DNA of 40,226 nucleotides, taken from positions 1-40,226 of the forward strand of contig DFKQ01000070.1 in the NCBI GenBank assembly GCA_002373875.1. The letters run 5' to 3'. Source of the stretch: Lachnospiraceae bacterium UBA3641 (lineage in GTDB: Bacteria > Bacillota > Clostridia > Lachnospirales > Lachnospiraceae). A program made the translations under genes and the position numbers. Shown here piece by piece: positions 24,765 to 33,934 of this stretch (its first letter is position 1; every line of letters starts with the position of its first letter). A model generated the notes under the pieces. It was not told the DNA's origin. It saw only the letters and a program-made list of their open reading frames with translations, and ran no database searches.

Positions 24765-25820
24765 ATGAGCGTGATAAGTATTCTCTATACACTGATAATT
24801 CTGTGTATTGTGGTGATCGTACACGAATTCGGACATTTAATAGTGGCCAAGTCCAACGGGATCTATGTTAAGGAATTCTGGGTCGGGTTTGGACCTACCC
24901 TTATATCCTTTGTGAAGAACGATACAAAGTATTGCCTTAAGCCCATACCCTTCGGAGGGGCATGCGTGTTTGAGGACGATCCCGAGTGTGAGGATCCTGA
25001 CAGGTTGTTTAACAGGTCGGGTGTCTGGGCCAGGATAATGACTACCTTCGCAGGTCCCTTCTTTAACATCATTCTGGCATTTGCATTCAGTGTGCTTATT
25101 ATATCCATGTCGGGAAGTACGGTGGTAATGACTACGGAGCTTGATGAGGTTACGGAAGGCTCACCCGCTCAGGCAGCAGGCCTTAAGGCTGGGGACAGGA
25201 TCGTAAAGTACAACAGCAGCAGGGTCGATCTGTCAACCGAGGTTATAATATATAACATAGTAAGCAACGGCAGCCCGGTAACCCTTACCTACGAGAGGGA
25301 TGGTAAGATCTTTTCCACAGTGGTCAAGCCTGAATACGATGAGGAATACGGAAGATACATGTTCGGTATCGTGTTCGGAAGAAGCGTGGATAAATGGACT
25401 TCGGGGAACATACTTAAGTATTCAATGTATTATGTGAGGATGAATGTGAGGTCCACGGTACAGGGGCTTAAGGGACTTATTCTCGGCCGGCTGGGGGCTG
25501 ATGCCCTGAGCGGTCCTGTAGGTATGGCCGGTATGGTAAGTGATATATACAACGAAGCAAGACAGGAAGGACTGCCCACGGTGGTATTGAATATGTTCAA
25601 CCTTGCCCTTGTTTTCTCGGCGTCACTGGGAATAATGAACCTTCTTCCGCTTCCGGGACTGGATGGTGGCAAGCTGATACTGCTTTTTATTGAAGCGATA
25701 AGACGCAAGCCGCTTTCACGCGATAAGGAGGCAATTGTTAATTTTATAGGATTTGCCTTTCTTATGGCCCTGATGGTATTCGTTATGTATAACGATATAC
25801 TCAAGCTTGTGAGGAAGTAG
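24765..25820 (+). CDS. rseP: RIP metalloprotease RseP (site-2 protease)
   Basis: RseP is an intramembrane zinc protease that cleaves anti-sigma factors or remnant signal peptides within the membrane. The 351-residue protein has the HEFGH zinc-binding motif (residues 20-24) in the first membrane helix and a single PDZ domain (about 120-195, including EGSPAQAAGLKAGDRIVKYN). The second metal motif is LPLPGLDGGKLI in a C-terminal helix, and LSGPVGMAGMV comes before it. Four hydrophobic segments fit the family. Its location after dxr is standard. Whether it acts on the small zinc-finger protein encoded about 2 kb downstream is only a possibility. Confidence 0.95.
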   Translation: MSVISILYTLIILCIVVIVHEFGHLIVAKSNGIYVKEFWVGFGPTLISFVKNDTKYCLKPIPFGGACVFEDDPECEDPDRLFNRSGVWARIMTTFAGPFFNIILAFAFSVLIISMSGSTVVMTTELDEVTEGSPAQAAGLKAGDRIVKYNSSRVDLSTEVIIYNIVSNGSPVTLTYERDGKIFSTVVKPEYDEEYGRYMFGIVFGRSVDKWTSGNILKYSMYYVRMNVRSTVQGLKGLILGRLGADALSGPVGMAGMVSDIYNEARQEGLPTVVLNMFNLALVFSASLGIMNLLPLPGLDGGKLILLFIEAIRRKPLSRDKEAIVNFIGFAFLMALMVFVMYNDILKLVRK

Positions 25821-25823
25821 CGG

Positions 25824-27926
25824 ATGGAACTTATAACTTCGCTTGCCTGGCTTGCGGCATGTCTTTTGCTGGCCATGACGGCGCGCTGCCTTTTTCATTT
25901 CAGACGCTTAAGGTTTGTTGACGGTGCATTTACGATCCACATGGGACTGGGTATGGCATTTGTCTTTGCGGCCGTATGGTTTGTGTGCTCCGTAACGGGC
26001 CTTGCTTTTAATTCTCTTTCAGCTTATTTGGGAATATTTTTCTTTTTGACCCTTTCTTTACTGTACAGGTATAAGAAGGGGTACTTTAATATTGATAAAG
26101 CAGCAGGGGAGGATAGGAGTCTTGGTCTGGAACGGAAGAGGTTTTTGTTAGGATTCTTCCTTTTTGCAGCCTTGTTTCTGCTGGCTGTTTTTGTTAAGGG
26201 TTATAAACCTCTTATCGATCACCAGACTGAACAGTATATGGATTTCGGATTTATGAATGCCATGTACCGTCAGCAGAAGCTTCCCTTTGAAGACCTGTGG
26301 TCCTTAGGCAGCCGGGTTAATTATTACTATCTGGGCCAGGCCCTTTCGGTATTGATGTGCAGGCTGTCTTTTGTCAGTCCGGATCACGGCTACAATTATA
26401 TGCTGTGTACCATCTTCGCGGCCCTTACATTAGCGGTGTTCAGTCTTGTTACGGCTTTTCTTGCTTCCTTTGAAGGAATGAAGAAGGGAATACCGGTATT
26501 CGGAGGAACGGTTTCGGCGCTTCTTTCTTCCTGCGGGGGTAACGGACACTTTATACTTTACGGTATTTTCAAGCAGATATACAGGAAACATATACTTCAT
26601 GATGGGGATTATTCCTACTGGTTTCCCTCATCCACCCTGTTTATAGGCTACGATCCCGAGACACTTGACAAGGCCAAGCACGAATTCCCTTCGTACACGC
26701 TGGTCCTGGGGGATCTTCACGCCCATGTCTTAAATATGCTGTTTACAATACCGCTTCTTGCAGTAGTTCTTGATCATGTACTTGATGATGACGGAGAGGG
26801 AAAAGGCAGATATCTGTCCTCCAATATCATTATCATGGGTATCCTTCTGGGGCTGTTCAGGGGAGTTAACTTCTGGGATTTCCCCATATACTTTGTTGTG
26901 TGCGGTGCGGTGATCCTGTTTTCAGACCTTAGGAAATACGGCTGCAGGCCCGGGACGATCTTAAGTGTACTTGTTAAGGGACTGATCATATATCTTATTG
27001 GAACTGTTCTTATGCTTCCCTTTACCCGGGCATATATAAGTCCTGCATCAGGTATCCATATCTGCGACAGACATTCTCCGATCATGAAGCTGATCATTAT
27101 CTGGTTCCCTTTTTTTATAAGCAGTATATGTGTTCTTGTCTACCTGTTTGGCAGGATGCCCGATAAGAAAGATCAGACCGGGATACTTAGTGTCATTGCG
27201 ATCACCCTGTGCGGGCTGGGGCTTATCCTTTTGCCTGAGATCGTTTATGTAAAGGATATATACGGGGACGAGTATGAGCGTTATAACACTATGTTCAAGC
27301 TGACCTTCCAGGCATTTATCCTCTTATCCGTCATTACCGGAGCGGGTGCGGGACTTCTTATGAATGAAGAAAAAAGGGCCTGGCGGATATGGTCATGGAT
27401 ACTGACCGGTCTGTCAGTCATGCTCATCGCATATATGCCCCTGTCCGTAAATGCCTGGTTCGGGAATGTGCTCAGGACGGAATTAAGGCAGGGTATCAGG
27501 GCGACTTCCTTTATGGAGGATGATCCGTCATATGATGATGTGAGGGATGCTGTAAGGATACTTAAGGAAGACGGGAGAAGGCGGCTCCATATAATCGAGG
27601 AGGCAGGGAACAGCTACAGCCCCGAGAACAGGCTGTCGGTCTTTGCCGGTGCGGTAACGGTTTCCGGCTGGTATGTTCATGAATGGGTGTGGCGAAATGA
27701 TCCCGATGATGTGGGCAAGCGGCATGAAGAGGTCAGGAGGTTTTATGAATCCGGTGACCGGGACTATTGCAGGGATATGGCGGATAAATACGATCTTGAC
27801 TATATCTATGTGGGGAATAAGGTAAGGGAGAAGTATGCCGTAGCATATGAAGGCTTTGTATGGCTTGGGGAAACAGTGTGGGAAAATCCCGGAGAAGGGT
27901 GGATGCTCATTAAAGTTGGTAAATAG
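25824..27926 (+). CDS. Large polytopic membrane protein, DUF2298 / YYY type
   Basis: The 700-residue protein has about a dozen hydrophobic segments. It carries motifs I associate with the DUF2298 (YYY membrane protein) family: SRVNYYYLGQALSVLM, the acidic/His segment HEFPSYTLVLGDLHAHVLNM, NFWDFPIYFVV, and ERYNTMFKLTFQAFI. The charged C-terminus (about 575-700) is probably extracytoplasmic. The family resembles GT-C glycosyltransferase-like membrane proteins in layout, with acidic residues on an early loop, but no activity is established to my knowledge. The start is 4 bp after rseP with a GAGG ribosome site inside that gene, so it is co-transcribed with the envelope-lipid operon. Family assignment is by eye. 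Confidence 0.7.
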   Translation: MELITSLAWLAACLLLAMTARCLFHFRRLRFVDGAFTIHMGLGMAFVFAAVWFVCSVTGLAFNSLSAYLGIFFFLTLSLLYRYKKGYFNIDKAAGEDRSLGLERKRFLLGFFLFAALFLLAVFVKGYKPLIDHQTEQYMDFGFMNAMYRQQKLPFEDLWSLGSRVNYYYLGQALSVLMCRLSFVSPDHGYNYMLCTIFAALTLAVFSLVTAFLASFEGMKKGIPVFGGTVSALLSSCGGNGHFILYGIFKQIYRKHILHDGDYSYWFPSSTLFIGYDPETLDKAKHEFPSYTLVLGDLHAHVLNMLFTIPLLAVVLDHVLDDDGEGKGRYLSSNIIIMGILLGLFRGVNFWDFPIYFVVCGAVILFSDLRKYGCRPGTILSVLVKGLIIYLIGTVLMLPFTRAYISPASGIHICDRHSPIMKLIIIWFPFFISSICVLVYLFGRMPDKKDQTGILSVIAITLCGLGLILLPEIVYVKDIYGDEYERYNTMFKLTFQAFILLSVITGAGAGLLMNEEKRAWRIWSWILTGLSVMLIAYMPLSVNAWFGNVLRTELRQGIRATSFMEDDPSYDDVRDAVRILKEDGRRRLHIIEEAGNSYSPENRLSVFAGAVTVSGWYVHEWVWRNDPDDVGKRHEEVRRFYESGDRDYCRDMADKYDLDYIYVGNKVREKYAVAYEGFVWLGETVWENPGEGWMLIKVGK

Positions 27927-27942
27927 ATATGGTATAAAAGTA

Positions 27943-27971
27943 TTGAGGATGCACAACATTTGGTGTAAGAT
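27943..27971 (+). promoter_or_regulatory. Candidate promoter upstream of the zinc-finger gene
   Basis: TTGAGG (27943-27948) and TAAGAT (27966-27971) are 17 bp apart in the 74-bp gap after the DUF2298 gene. Each matches consensus at four of six bases. This would let the zinc-finger protein, polA and coaE be transcribed independently. Weak evidence. Confidence 0.3.
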
Positions 27972-28000
27972 AAAGAATAGGTGTTTAGTGAGGTTAGGAT

Positions 28001-28330
28001 ATGAAATGCCAGGATATGGAGCGTTATATTCCCCTTTTCATAAATGACCGGCTTACCGGTCTTAAGCTGAAGGAATTCATCGAACATATTGAGAGTTGTG
28101 ATTCCTGCTTCGATGAGATGGAGACAAGTTATCTTCTTAAGGAGGCGCTTAACAGGCTTTCGGTTGAGGGAAGCTACGACCTTCACGGTGACCTTATGGA
28201 CAAGATCAAAAATACCAAGAAATGTCTTGAGGTTCATGAGATCATCACCATGTTAAGGCGCGTGCTCATGATATGCGCCGGTATTGCCCTGCTGTTTGAG
28301 CTGGTGTTTGTATATGCCTTTTACCTGTAA
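28001..28330 (+). CDS. Putative zinc-finger membrane protein (anti-sigma-factor-like)
   Basis: The 109-residue protein has an N-terminal zinc-finger of the anti-sigma (ZAS-like) type: C3, then H29-x3-C33-x2-C36 in EHIESCDSCFDEM. A helical linker and one C-terminal membrane helix (about 88-108) follow. In ZAS proteins this cytoplasmic module binds an ECF sigma factor and is released by regulated proteolysis. No sigma gene is adjacent; the next gene is polA, 26 bp downstream. It may act on a sigma factor encoded elsewhere, or use the module for another interaction. The ATG 28001 has an AGGTTAGGA ribosome region. Confidence 0.75.
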   Translation: MKCQDMERYIPLFINDRLTGLKLKEFIEHIESCDSCFDEMETSYLLKEALNRLSVEGSYDLHGDLMDKIKNTKKCLEVHEIITMLRRVLMICAGIALLFELVFVYAFYL

Positions 28331-28356
28331 CTATTGGGAAGATCAGGAAGATGATG

Positions 28357-30909
28357 ATGAGCAATAAACTTGTATTGATAGATGGAAACAGTATAATCAA
28401 CCGGGCCTTTTACGGGGTACCGGCACTGACAAGTCCGGAAGGTATACCTACCAATGCCATATACGGCTTTCTTAACATCATGTTTAAGATACTTAAGGAA
28501 GAAGAACCTACGCATCTTGCCATAGCATTTGATCTGAAGGCACCCACCTTCAGGCATAAGATGTACGAAGCCTATAAGGGGACCAGGAAGCCCATGCCCG
28601 ATGAACTGAGGGAACAGGTTCCCCTCTTAAAGGAACTTCTCGGTAAAATGGGTGTATGCATTGTACAGAAGGAAGGCTTCGAGGCGGATGATATACTGGG
28701 AACGCTGGCTAAGGAGGCGGAGAGGGAGGGCTTCATGGTTGCCCTCGTATCCGGTGACCGTGACCTTTTGCAGATAGCCAGCGATAATATCAAGATAAGG
28801 ATGCCGCGGACAAGGGGCGGTAAGACGGAGATTGAGGACTTCTACGCGGATGATGTCATAAGAACCTATCAGCTTGAGCCCTTACAGATAATCGAGCTTA
28901 AGGCCCTCATGGGTGATTCTTCCGACAATATTCCGGGAGTTCCCAAGATCGGGGAGAAGACGGCAACCGAGCTCCTGCTTAAATACCATGATATAGAAAC
29001 ACTTAAGGAACATATAGGGGAAATAACCAGGAAGAGTATCCGGGAAACCCTTGAGAATAATTTCGACATGGCAGTGCTCAGTAAGGAGCTTGCAACCATA
29101 TGCACGAGTGCCGATACGGGCATAACCCTTGATGATGCCCTCCTGCCGGATATATATACGGCTGAAGCCCTGATGATGGTCCGCCGTTTCGGATTTAAGC
29201 AGATAGCTGCCCAGTTCGAGGAAGCGGGAAGCCTTTTAAAGGAGACCGGTACAGATGTTTCGCGGATAAGTCCGTCAGATGTATCAGGTCTATTAAAGGA
29301 CCTTAAGAAGGGTGACAGGTTTGCCTTTTATACCGTATTTGATAAGAAGGGCAGGGCTGTCGGCGTATCCTTCGGACTCGGTAAAGACAGGGCCTGCTAT
29401 ACAGGAGATATGGATGAAGCTTCGGTTCATGGGATACTTGCCGAACTGGCTGACTATATCAGGGATTCCGAGGGGATTCTTTTTGTCACACACGGACTTA
29501 AGAAACAGCTTCATATCATGGAAGCTGCGGCTGATATAAAATATGCGGACAGGTTCTTCGATTCGGAGCTTGCCGATTATCTTATAAATCCTCTTCTTAA
29601 GGATTATTCTCTCACATGTGAACCGGATATTGCAGGGCATGAGCTTATAACTTCTTATGATGACAGGGTGAGCAGGCTTTCGGACCTTGGAATGCTTAAG
29701 CTTTATCTCGATATGGAGATGCCCCTCTTGTTCTGCCTTTATGAGATGGAGAAATGGGGTATCCTCGTAAGGAAGGAGACTCTTAAGGAATACGGAGATG
29801 TTCTGGAAGGACAGATAAGGGAGCTTGAGCAGGTAATATACAGGGAAGCCGGTGAGGAATTTAACATTAATTCACCCAAACAGCTCGGCGATATCCTGTT
29901 TGATAAGTTAAAGCTTCCCGGAGGTAAGAAGAATAAGAACGGTTACTCAACCTCGGCTGATATTCTTGAGAAGCTGGCGCCCGAGAGCCCGCTTGTTGCG
30001 GATGTGCTTAAGTACAGGGGGCTGGCCAAGCTTAAATCAACCTACGTTGACGGCCTCTATCCATGTATAGGAGATGACGGAAGGATCCACTCAACCTTCC
30101 ACCAGACCATTACCGCAACCGGCAGGATATCCTCATCGGACCCCAACCTGCAGAACATTCCCATAAGGATGGAGCAGGGAAGGCTTATAAGGAAGGCCTT
30201 TGTTCCGGAAGAAGGCTTTATATTCGTCGATGCCGATTACTCCCAGATAGAGCTTCGTATAATGGCACATATGTCGGGTGATGAGAAGCTTATCGAAGCA
30301 TACAACAGTGAAGCCGATATACACAGGATAACCGCATCCAATGTCTTCCACGTTCCTTTTGAGGATGTAACCGACCAGATGCGCAGAAACGCCAAGGCTG
30401 TTAACTTCGGCATAATATACGGTATCAGTTCATTCGGCTTAAGTCAGGACTTAAGTATATCGGTTAAGGAGGCCAAGGCCTTTATCGAAAGGTATTTCGA
30501 GACCTATCCCGGAGTCAAGGATTTCGTGGATTCCCTTGTGAAAAATGCCAAAGAGCAGGGATATGTAACAACCATGTTTTCAAGACGCAGGCCCGTTCCC
30601 GAGCTGACAAGCGGCAACTTCATGCAAAGATCCTTCGGAGAGAGGGTGGCGATGAACGCGCCCATCCAGGGAACTGCCGCGGATATTATGAAGATAGCCA
30701 TGATAGGCGTGTTAAGGAGGCTTAAGCGAGAAGGGCTTAAATCAAGGATGATACTCCAGGTCCATGATGAGCTTCTTATCGAAACAGCACTTGAAGAAAG
30801 GGACAGGGTATGTGCTCTCCTTAAGGAGGAAATGGAGAAGGCTGCCAACCTGTCCGTAGCACTGTCGGTATCCATGAGTACCGGAAATGACTGGTATGAG
30901 GCTAAATAA
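28357..30909 (+). CDS. polA: DNA polymerase I
   Basis: PolA fills gaps and removes RNA primers. The 850-residue protein has an N-terminal 5'-3' exonuclease (LVLIDGNSIINRAFYG, FEADDILGTLA, GDRDLLQIA, ALMGDSSDNIPGVPKIGEKT). A central region corresponds to the 3'-5' exonuclease fold but looks degenerate, without a clear DxE motif, as is usual in Firmicutes. The C-terminal polymerase follows, with motif A DYSQIELRIMAHMSGD, motif B RRNAKAVNFGIIYGISSFGL and motif C QVHDELL. Three consecutive ATG codons occur at 28351, 28354 and 28357. The AGGA ribosome site (28345-28348) best fits the third. The stop overlaps the coaE start by one base. Confidence 0.96.
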   Translation: MSNKLVLIDGNSIINRAFYGVPALTSPEGIPTNAIYGFLNIMFKILKEEEPTHLAIAFDLKAPTFRHKMYEAYKGTRKPMPDELREQVPLLKELLGKMGVCIVQKEGFEADDILGTLAKEAEREGFMVALVSGDRDLLQIASDNIKIRMPRTRGGKTEIEDFYADDVIRTYQLEPLQIIELKALMGDSSDNIPGVPKIGEKTATELLLKYHDIETLKEHIGEITRKSIRETLENNFDMAVLSKELATICTSADTGITLDDALLPDIYTAEALMMVRRFGFKQIAAQFEEAGSLLKETGTDVSRISPSDVSGLLKDLKKGDRFAFYTVFDKKGRAVGVSFGLGKDRACYTGDMDEASVHGILAELADYIRDSEGILFVTHGLKKQLHIMEAAADIKYADRFFDSELADYLINPLLKDYSLTCEPDIAGHELITSYDDRVSRLSDLGMLKLYLDMEMPLLFCLYEMEKWGILVRKETLKEYGDVLEGQIRELEQVIYREAGEEFNINSPKQLGDILFDKLKLPGGKKNKNGYSTSADILEKLAPESPLVADVLKYRGLAKLKSTYVDGLYPCIGDDGRIHSTFHQTITATGRISSSDPNLQNIPIRMEQGRLIRKAFVPEEGFIFVDADYSQIELRIMAHMSGDEKLIEAYNSEADIHRITASNVFHVPFEDVTDQMRRNAKAVNFGIIYGISSFGLSQDLSISVKEAKAFIERYFETYPGVKDFVDSLVKNAKEQGYVTTMFSRRRPVPELTSGNFMQRSFGERVAMNAPIQGTAADIMKIAMIGVLRRLKREGLKSRMILQVHDELLIETALEERDRVCALLKEEMEKAANLSVALSVSMSTGNDWYEAK

Positions 30910-31517
30910 TGAAGGTGATAGGTATAACCGGCGGAGTGGGTGCCGGTAAATCAACTGTCCTTAACCTGATACGTGACATGTGTTCCTGCTTCATCATCAT
31001 GGCCGATGAGGCAGCACATGAGGTGAAGAGGAAGGGACAGGTATGCTACGGGGAGCTTGTGGAGCTTCTGGGCAGGGAGGTCCTTGCGGATGACGGTGAG
31101 ATCGATAAGGGAAGGATGGCGCAGGCCATTTTCGCACCGGGGAGCGAGGAGCTTCTTGAAAAGGTAAATGATATAATCCATCCAAGGGTTAAGGAGTATA
31201 TACTGAAGAGGATCGATGAGAGAAGGGCAGCAGGCGATGTTGATTATTTCTTTATTGAAGCCGCCCTCCTTATTGAGGATGGTTACAGGGAAATATGTGA
31301 TGAACTGTGGTATGTTTACGCCGATGAGAAGGTGAGGGCTAAGCGGCTGTCATCTTCAAGGGGGTATTCCGATGAGAAGATAAGGTCGATCATGGACAGG
31401 CAGAATGATGATGCTTTCTTCAGAACGCACTGCGACAGGATCATAGAAAATAACGGTGACATAGAAAAGACCCGTGAAGATATTGAAGGATTATTAAATG
31501 TTGGGATAGGGAGATAA
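30909..31517 (+). CDS. coaE: Dephospho-CoA kinase
   Basis: CoaE phosphorylates dephospho-CoA in the last step of coenzyme A synthesis. The 202-residue protein has the P-loop GITGGVGAGKST near its N-terminus, a DEAAHEV motif where the family usually has DADxxxR/H, IIHPRVKEYI, and the LIEDGYREICDELWYVYADE segment typical of CoaE. The start overlaps the polA stop (TAATG), a common polA-coaE coupling in Firmicutes. Length is normal. Confidence 0.93.
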   Translation: MKVIGITGGVGAGKSTVLNLIRDMCSCFIIMADEAAHEVKRKGQVCYGELVELLGREVLADDGEIDKGRMAQAIFAPGSEELLEKVNDIIHPRVKEYILKRIDERRAAGDVDYFFIEAALLIEDGYREICDELWYVYADEKVRAKRLSSSRGYSDEKIRSIMDRQNDDAFFRTHCDRIIENNGDIEKTREDIEGLLNVGIGR

Positions 31518-31521
31518 GGTA

Positions 31522-33843
31522 ATGGAAGAGGATAAGAAGAATCCGGGACAGCTGGTATTTGGCCTTGATATAGGTACGAGAAGTCTTGTGGGTACGGTGG
31601 GCTATAAGACCGGTGATAAGTTCCATGTCGTGGCCCAATGCGTGCGTGAGCATGACACGAGATCGATGCTTGACGGGCAGATCCATGATATAAACACCGT
31701 CGGCAGGTCTATAGGAGAGGTTAAGAGAACACTTGAGAATAAGATAGGCAAGACACTTAACGAAGTGTGTATAGCAGCCGCGGGCCGTGTGCTTAAAACC
31801 GTAACGGTCACAGCCGAGATCGATTTTCCCGAGGATAAGATCATTGATGCCGAGGATGTTCACAACCTGGAGATGCTTGGGGTTGAGAAGGCATTCGAAG
31901 AGCTGGTTGCCAATAACAATACCGAGACCAGGTTTTACTGTGTCGGCTATACGGTTGTAAGATATTATATGAACGGCCTTCAGATAAGTGTTCTTGATAA
32001 ACATAAGGCCAGAAGGATATCGGTGGAGCTTATTGCGACCTTTCTTCCCGATGACGTTGTGGACGGGCTCTACAGGGCCGTGGAGGTGGCGGACCTTCAG
32101 GTTGCGAACCTTACGCTGGAGCCTATCGCGGCAATACAGGTCGCGATTCCCGAGAGCTTCAGGATGCTTAATATAGCCCTTGTGGATGTGGGAGCGGGAA
32201 CCTCCGATATTTCCATCACCAAGGACGGGTCCATAGTAGCTTACGGTATGATACCGATGGCGGGTGACGAACTGACTGAAGCGATTGTTAAGCACTGCCT
32301 GGTTGATTTTGCCACAGGAGAGATGATCAAGACCTCCTACGGAAAGAAGGTTATCAAATATAACGATATCATGGGCATCCAGCAGAAGATCACCTCCGAG
32401 GAGATCGATTCCATAGTCGAACCGGTGATCAAGCTGATGACGGGGGAGATAAGCGACAAGATCAAGGAGCTTAACGGCGGGCAGAGCGTTAGTGCCGTAT
32501 TTGTTGTCGGCGGTGGCGGCAAGCTTCCGATCTTTACAAGATATCTGGCAGATGAACTGGGGATACCCCGGGAGCGGTGTGCCTTAAGAGGTGAGGAGGT
32601 CCTTAAGGAGATCGATTACCAGACGGAGAATCCGAACCTTGATTCCATGTATGTTACACCCATCGGAATATGCCTTAACTTCTATGATTCCAAGAATAAT
32701 TTCATATATGTCAACTTCAACGGTGAGCGGGTCAAGCTGTATGATAACGGACATCTTATGGTGGTGGATGCGGCCATTCAGGCAGGCTTCCCCAATGACG
32801 GTCTGTTCCCCAAGAGGGGTGAGGCCCTTGAATTTACGTTGAACGGAACCCCGCATATGCTTCGCGGTGAGCTGGGTGAAACTGCGGTGGTAAAGGTAAA
32901 TGATGAGGCTGTCAGCATCAATTCGGCTATCAGGGCGGGAGACAAGATCCTGGTTACCGAATCAACGGCAGGGGCTCCTGCTGCTTCGACAATAGATAAG
33001 CTCAGCGAATACGAGAAGACAATTACGGTCATAGTCAATGATTCGACGGTGGAGCTTCCCAGGTATGCCGATGTAAACGGTGAACTGCAGTCTGGTTATT
33101 ATGAGATACAGCAGAATGACAATATCAAGCTACTTGATTATTATACGGTTGAGCAGATAGCCGAATTCATGGATGTGACCCTTAAGGAAGGCATGAACAT
33201 CTATGTCAACAATAAGCTGGCTGACATGGATACTTATGTGTATTCCAACTTCTCGATCATATGGACCCTTGAGGAGCTGAACCTGTCGGATGTTGAGAAG
33301 GATGAAGCTTATAATCCGTCAGGGTCATACGGGTCTGAGGATGAGTATACGGATGAATATACTTATGATGATGAAGATTATGCCGGTGAAGGTGAAGATG
33401 ATGAAACCGGTGAGTATACGGATGAAGAAGCAAGTGCTGATCCTAATGCGAACGAGGTGGTTGACGGTCTTATGGCTGATACACTTGATGCCCTTAAGAA
33501 GGTAAGGGCCGAACTGGAGGGTACCGGCAAAACCACGGAGGATGAAGACGGAAGCTTCGAAGATACCAAGGCCGGTACGGGCGGGGACAAGGTCCATGCT
33601 GATGAAACAGCCGCTGATGGAGGCGGTATAAGTCAGAGCATCGTAGTCAATGTTAACGGTGAGGATGTAAAGCTTACGGGCAAGAGTGACTACATATATG
33701 TTGATATATTCGAGTTTATTGATTTTGACTTATCCAAGCCCCAGGGGCGGGCGGTGGTGACCAGGCTCAATGACCGTAATGCGGTATTCAATGAACCCAT
33801 AAAGACCGGAGACAAGATCGAGATTTATTGGAGCTTGTCATAA
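31522..33843 (+). CDS. FtsA/PilM-like actin-fold ATPase with extended C-terminal repeat region
   Basis: The first 380 residues are an FtsA-type actin-fold ATPase: phosphate-1 motif VFGLDIGTRSLVGTVG (12-27), a 1C-like inserted subdomain, phosphate-2 motif ALVDVGAGTSDISIT (219-233), and adenosine motif FVVGGGGKLP (327-336). The protein then continues to 773 residues. Residues about 395-480, 500-585 and 705-770 are beta-rich segments sharing an N-(D/G)-x-x-V-x-L start and a G-D-K-I-type end. A roughly 100-residue Asp/Glu/Tyr-rich low-complexity stretch (600-700) lies before the last one. Canonical FtsA has about 420 residues and a membrane helix that I do not see here. It may be a division, shape or envelope-linked paralogue; the partner is unknown. 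The start is 4 bp after coaE. Confidence 0.8.
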   Translation: MEEDKKNPGQLVFGLDIGTRSLVGTVGYKTGDKFHVVAQCVREHDTRSMLDGQIHDINTVGRSIGEVKRTLENKIGKTLNEVCIAAAGRVLKTVTVTAEIDFPEDKIIDAEDVHNLEMLGVEKAFEELVANNNTETRFYCVGYTVVRYYMNGLQISVLDKHKARRISVELIATFLPDDVVDGLYRAVEVADLQVANLTLEPIAAIQVAIPESFRMLNIALVDVGAGTSDISITKDGSIVAYGMIPMAGDELTEAIVKHCLVDFATGEMIKTSYGKKVIKYNDIMGIQQKITSEEIDSIVEPVIKLMTGEISDKIKELNGGQSVSAVFVVGGGGKLPIFTRYLADELGIPRERCALRGEEVLKEIDYQTENPNLDSMYVTPIGICLNFYDSKNNFIYVNFNGERVKLYDNGHLMVVDAAIQAGFPNDGLFPKRGEALEFTLNGTPHMLRGELGETAVVKVNDEAVSINSAIRAGDKILVTESTAGAPAASTIDKLSEYEKTITVIVNDSTVELPRYADVNGELQSGYYEIQQNDNIKLLDYYTVEQIAEFMDVTLKEGMNIYVNNKLADMDTYVYSNFSIIWTLEELNLSDVEKDEAYNPSGSYGSEDEYTDEYTYDDEDYAGEGEDDETGEYTDEEASADPNANEVVDGLMADTLDALKKVRAELEGTGKTTEDEDGSFEDTKAGTGGDKVHADETAADGGGISQSIVVNVNGEDVKLTGKSDYIYVDIFEFIDFDLSKPQGRAVVTRLNDRNAVFNEPIKTGDKIEIYWSLS

Positions 33844-33934
33844 CAGGATATGTTACGGAATAAGAAAGCAGTCAGAGTCCTTATACCTGGACTATGAAAG
33901 CGTAAAGTAAGTTTATAACAAAGGGGAGTGTATC

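Noticed and set aside
31441..32295. 284-codon open frame on the - strand over coaE and the FtsA-like gene
   Set aside because: Antisense to conserved motifs of the FtsA-like ATPase and without any recognisable protein features.
33876..33893. AGTCC/GGACT hairpin upstream of the MBL gene as a terminator or riboswitch
   Set aside because: Only five base pairs with an eight-base loop and no T-run; too weak to support a call.
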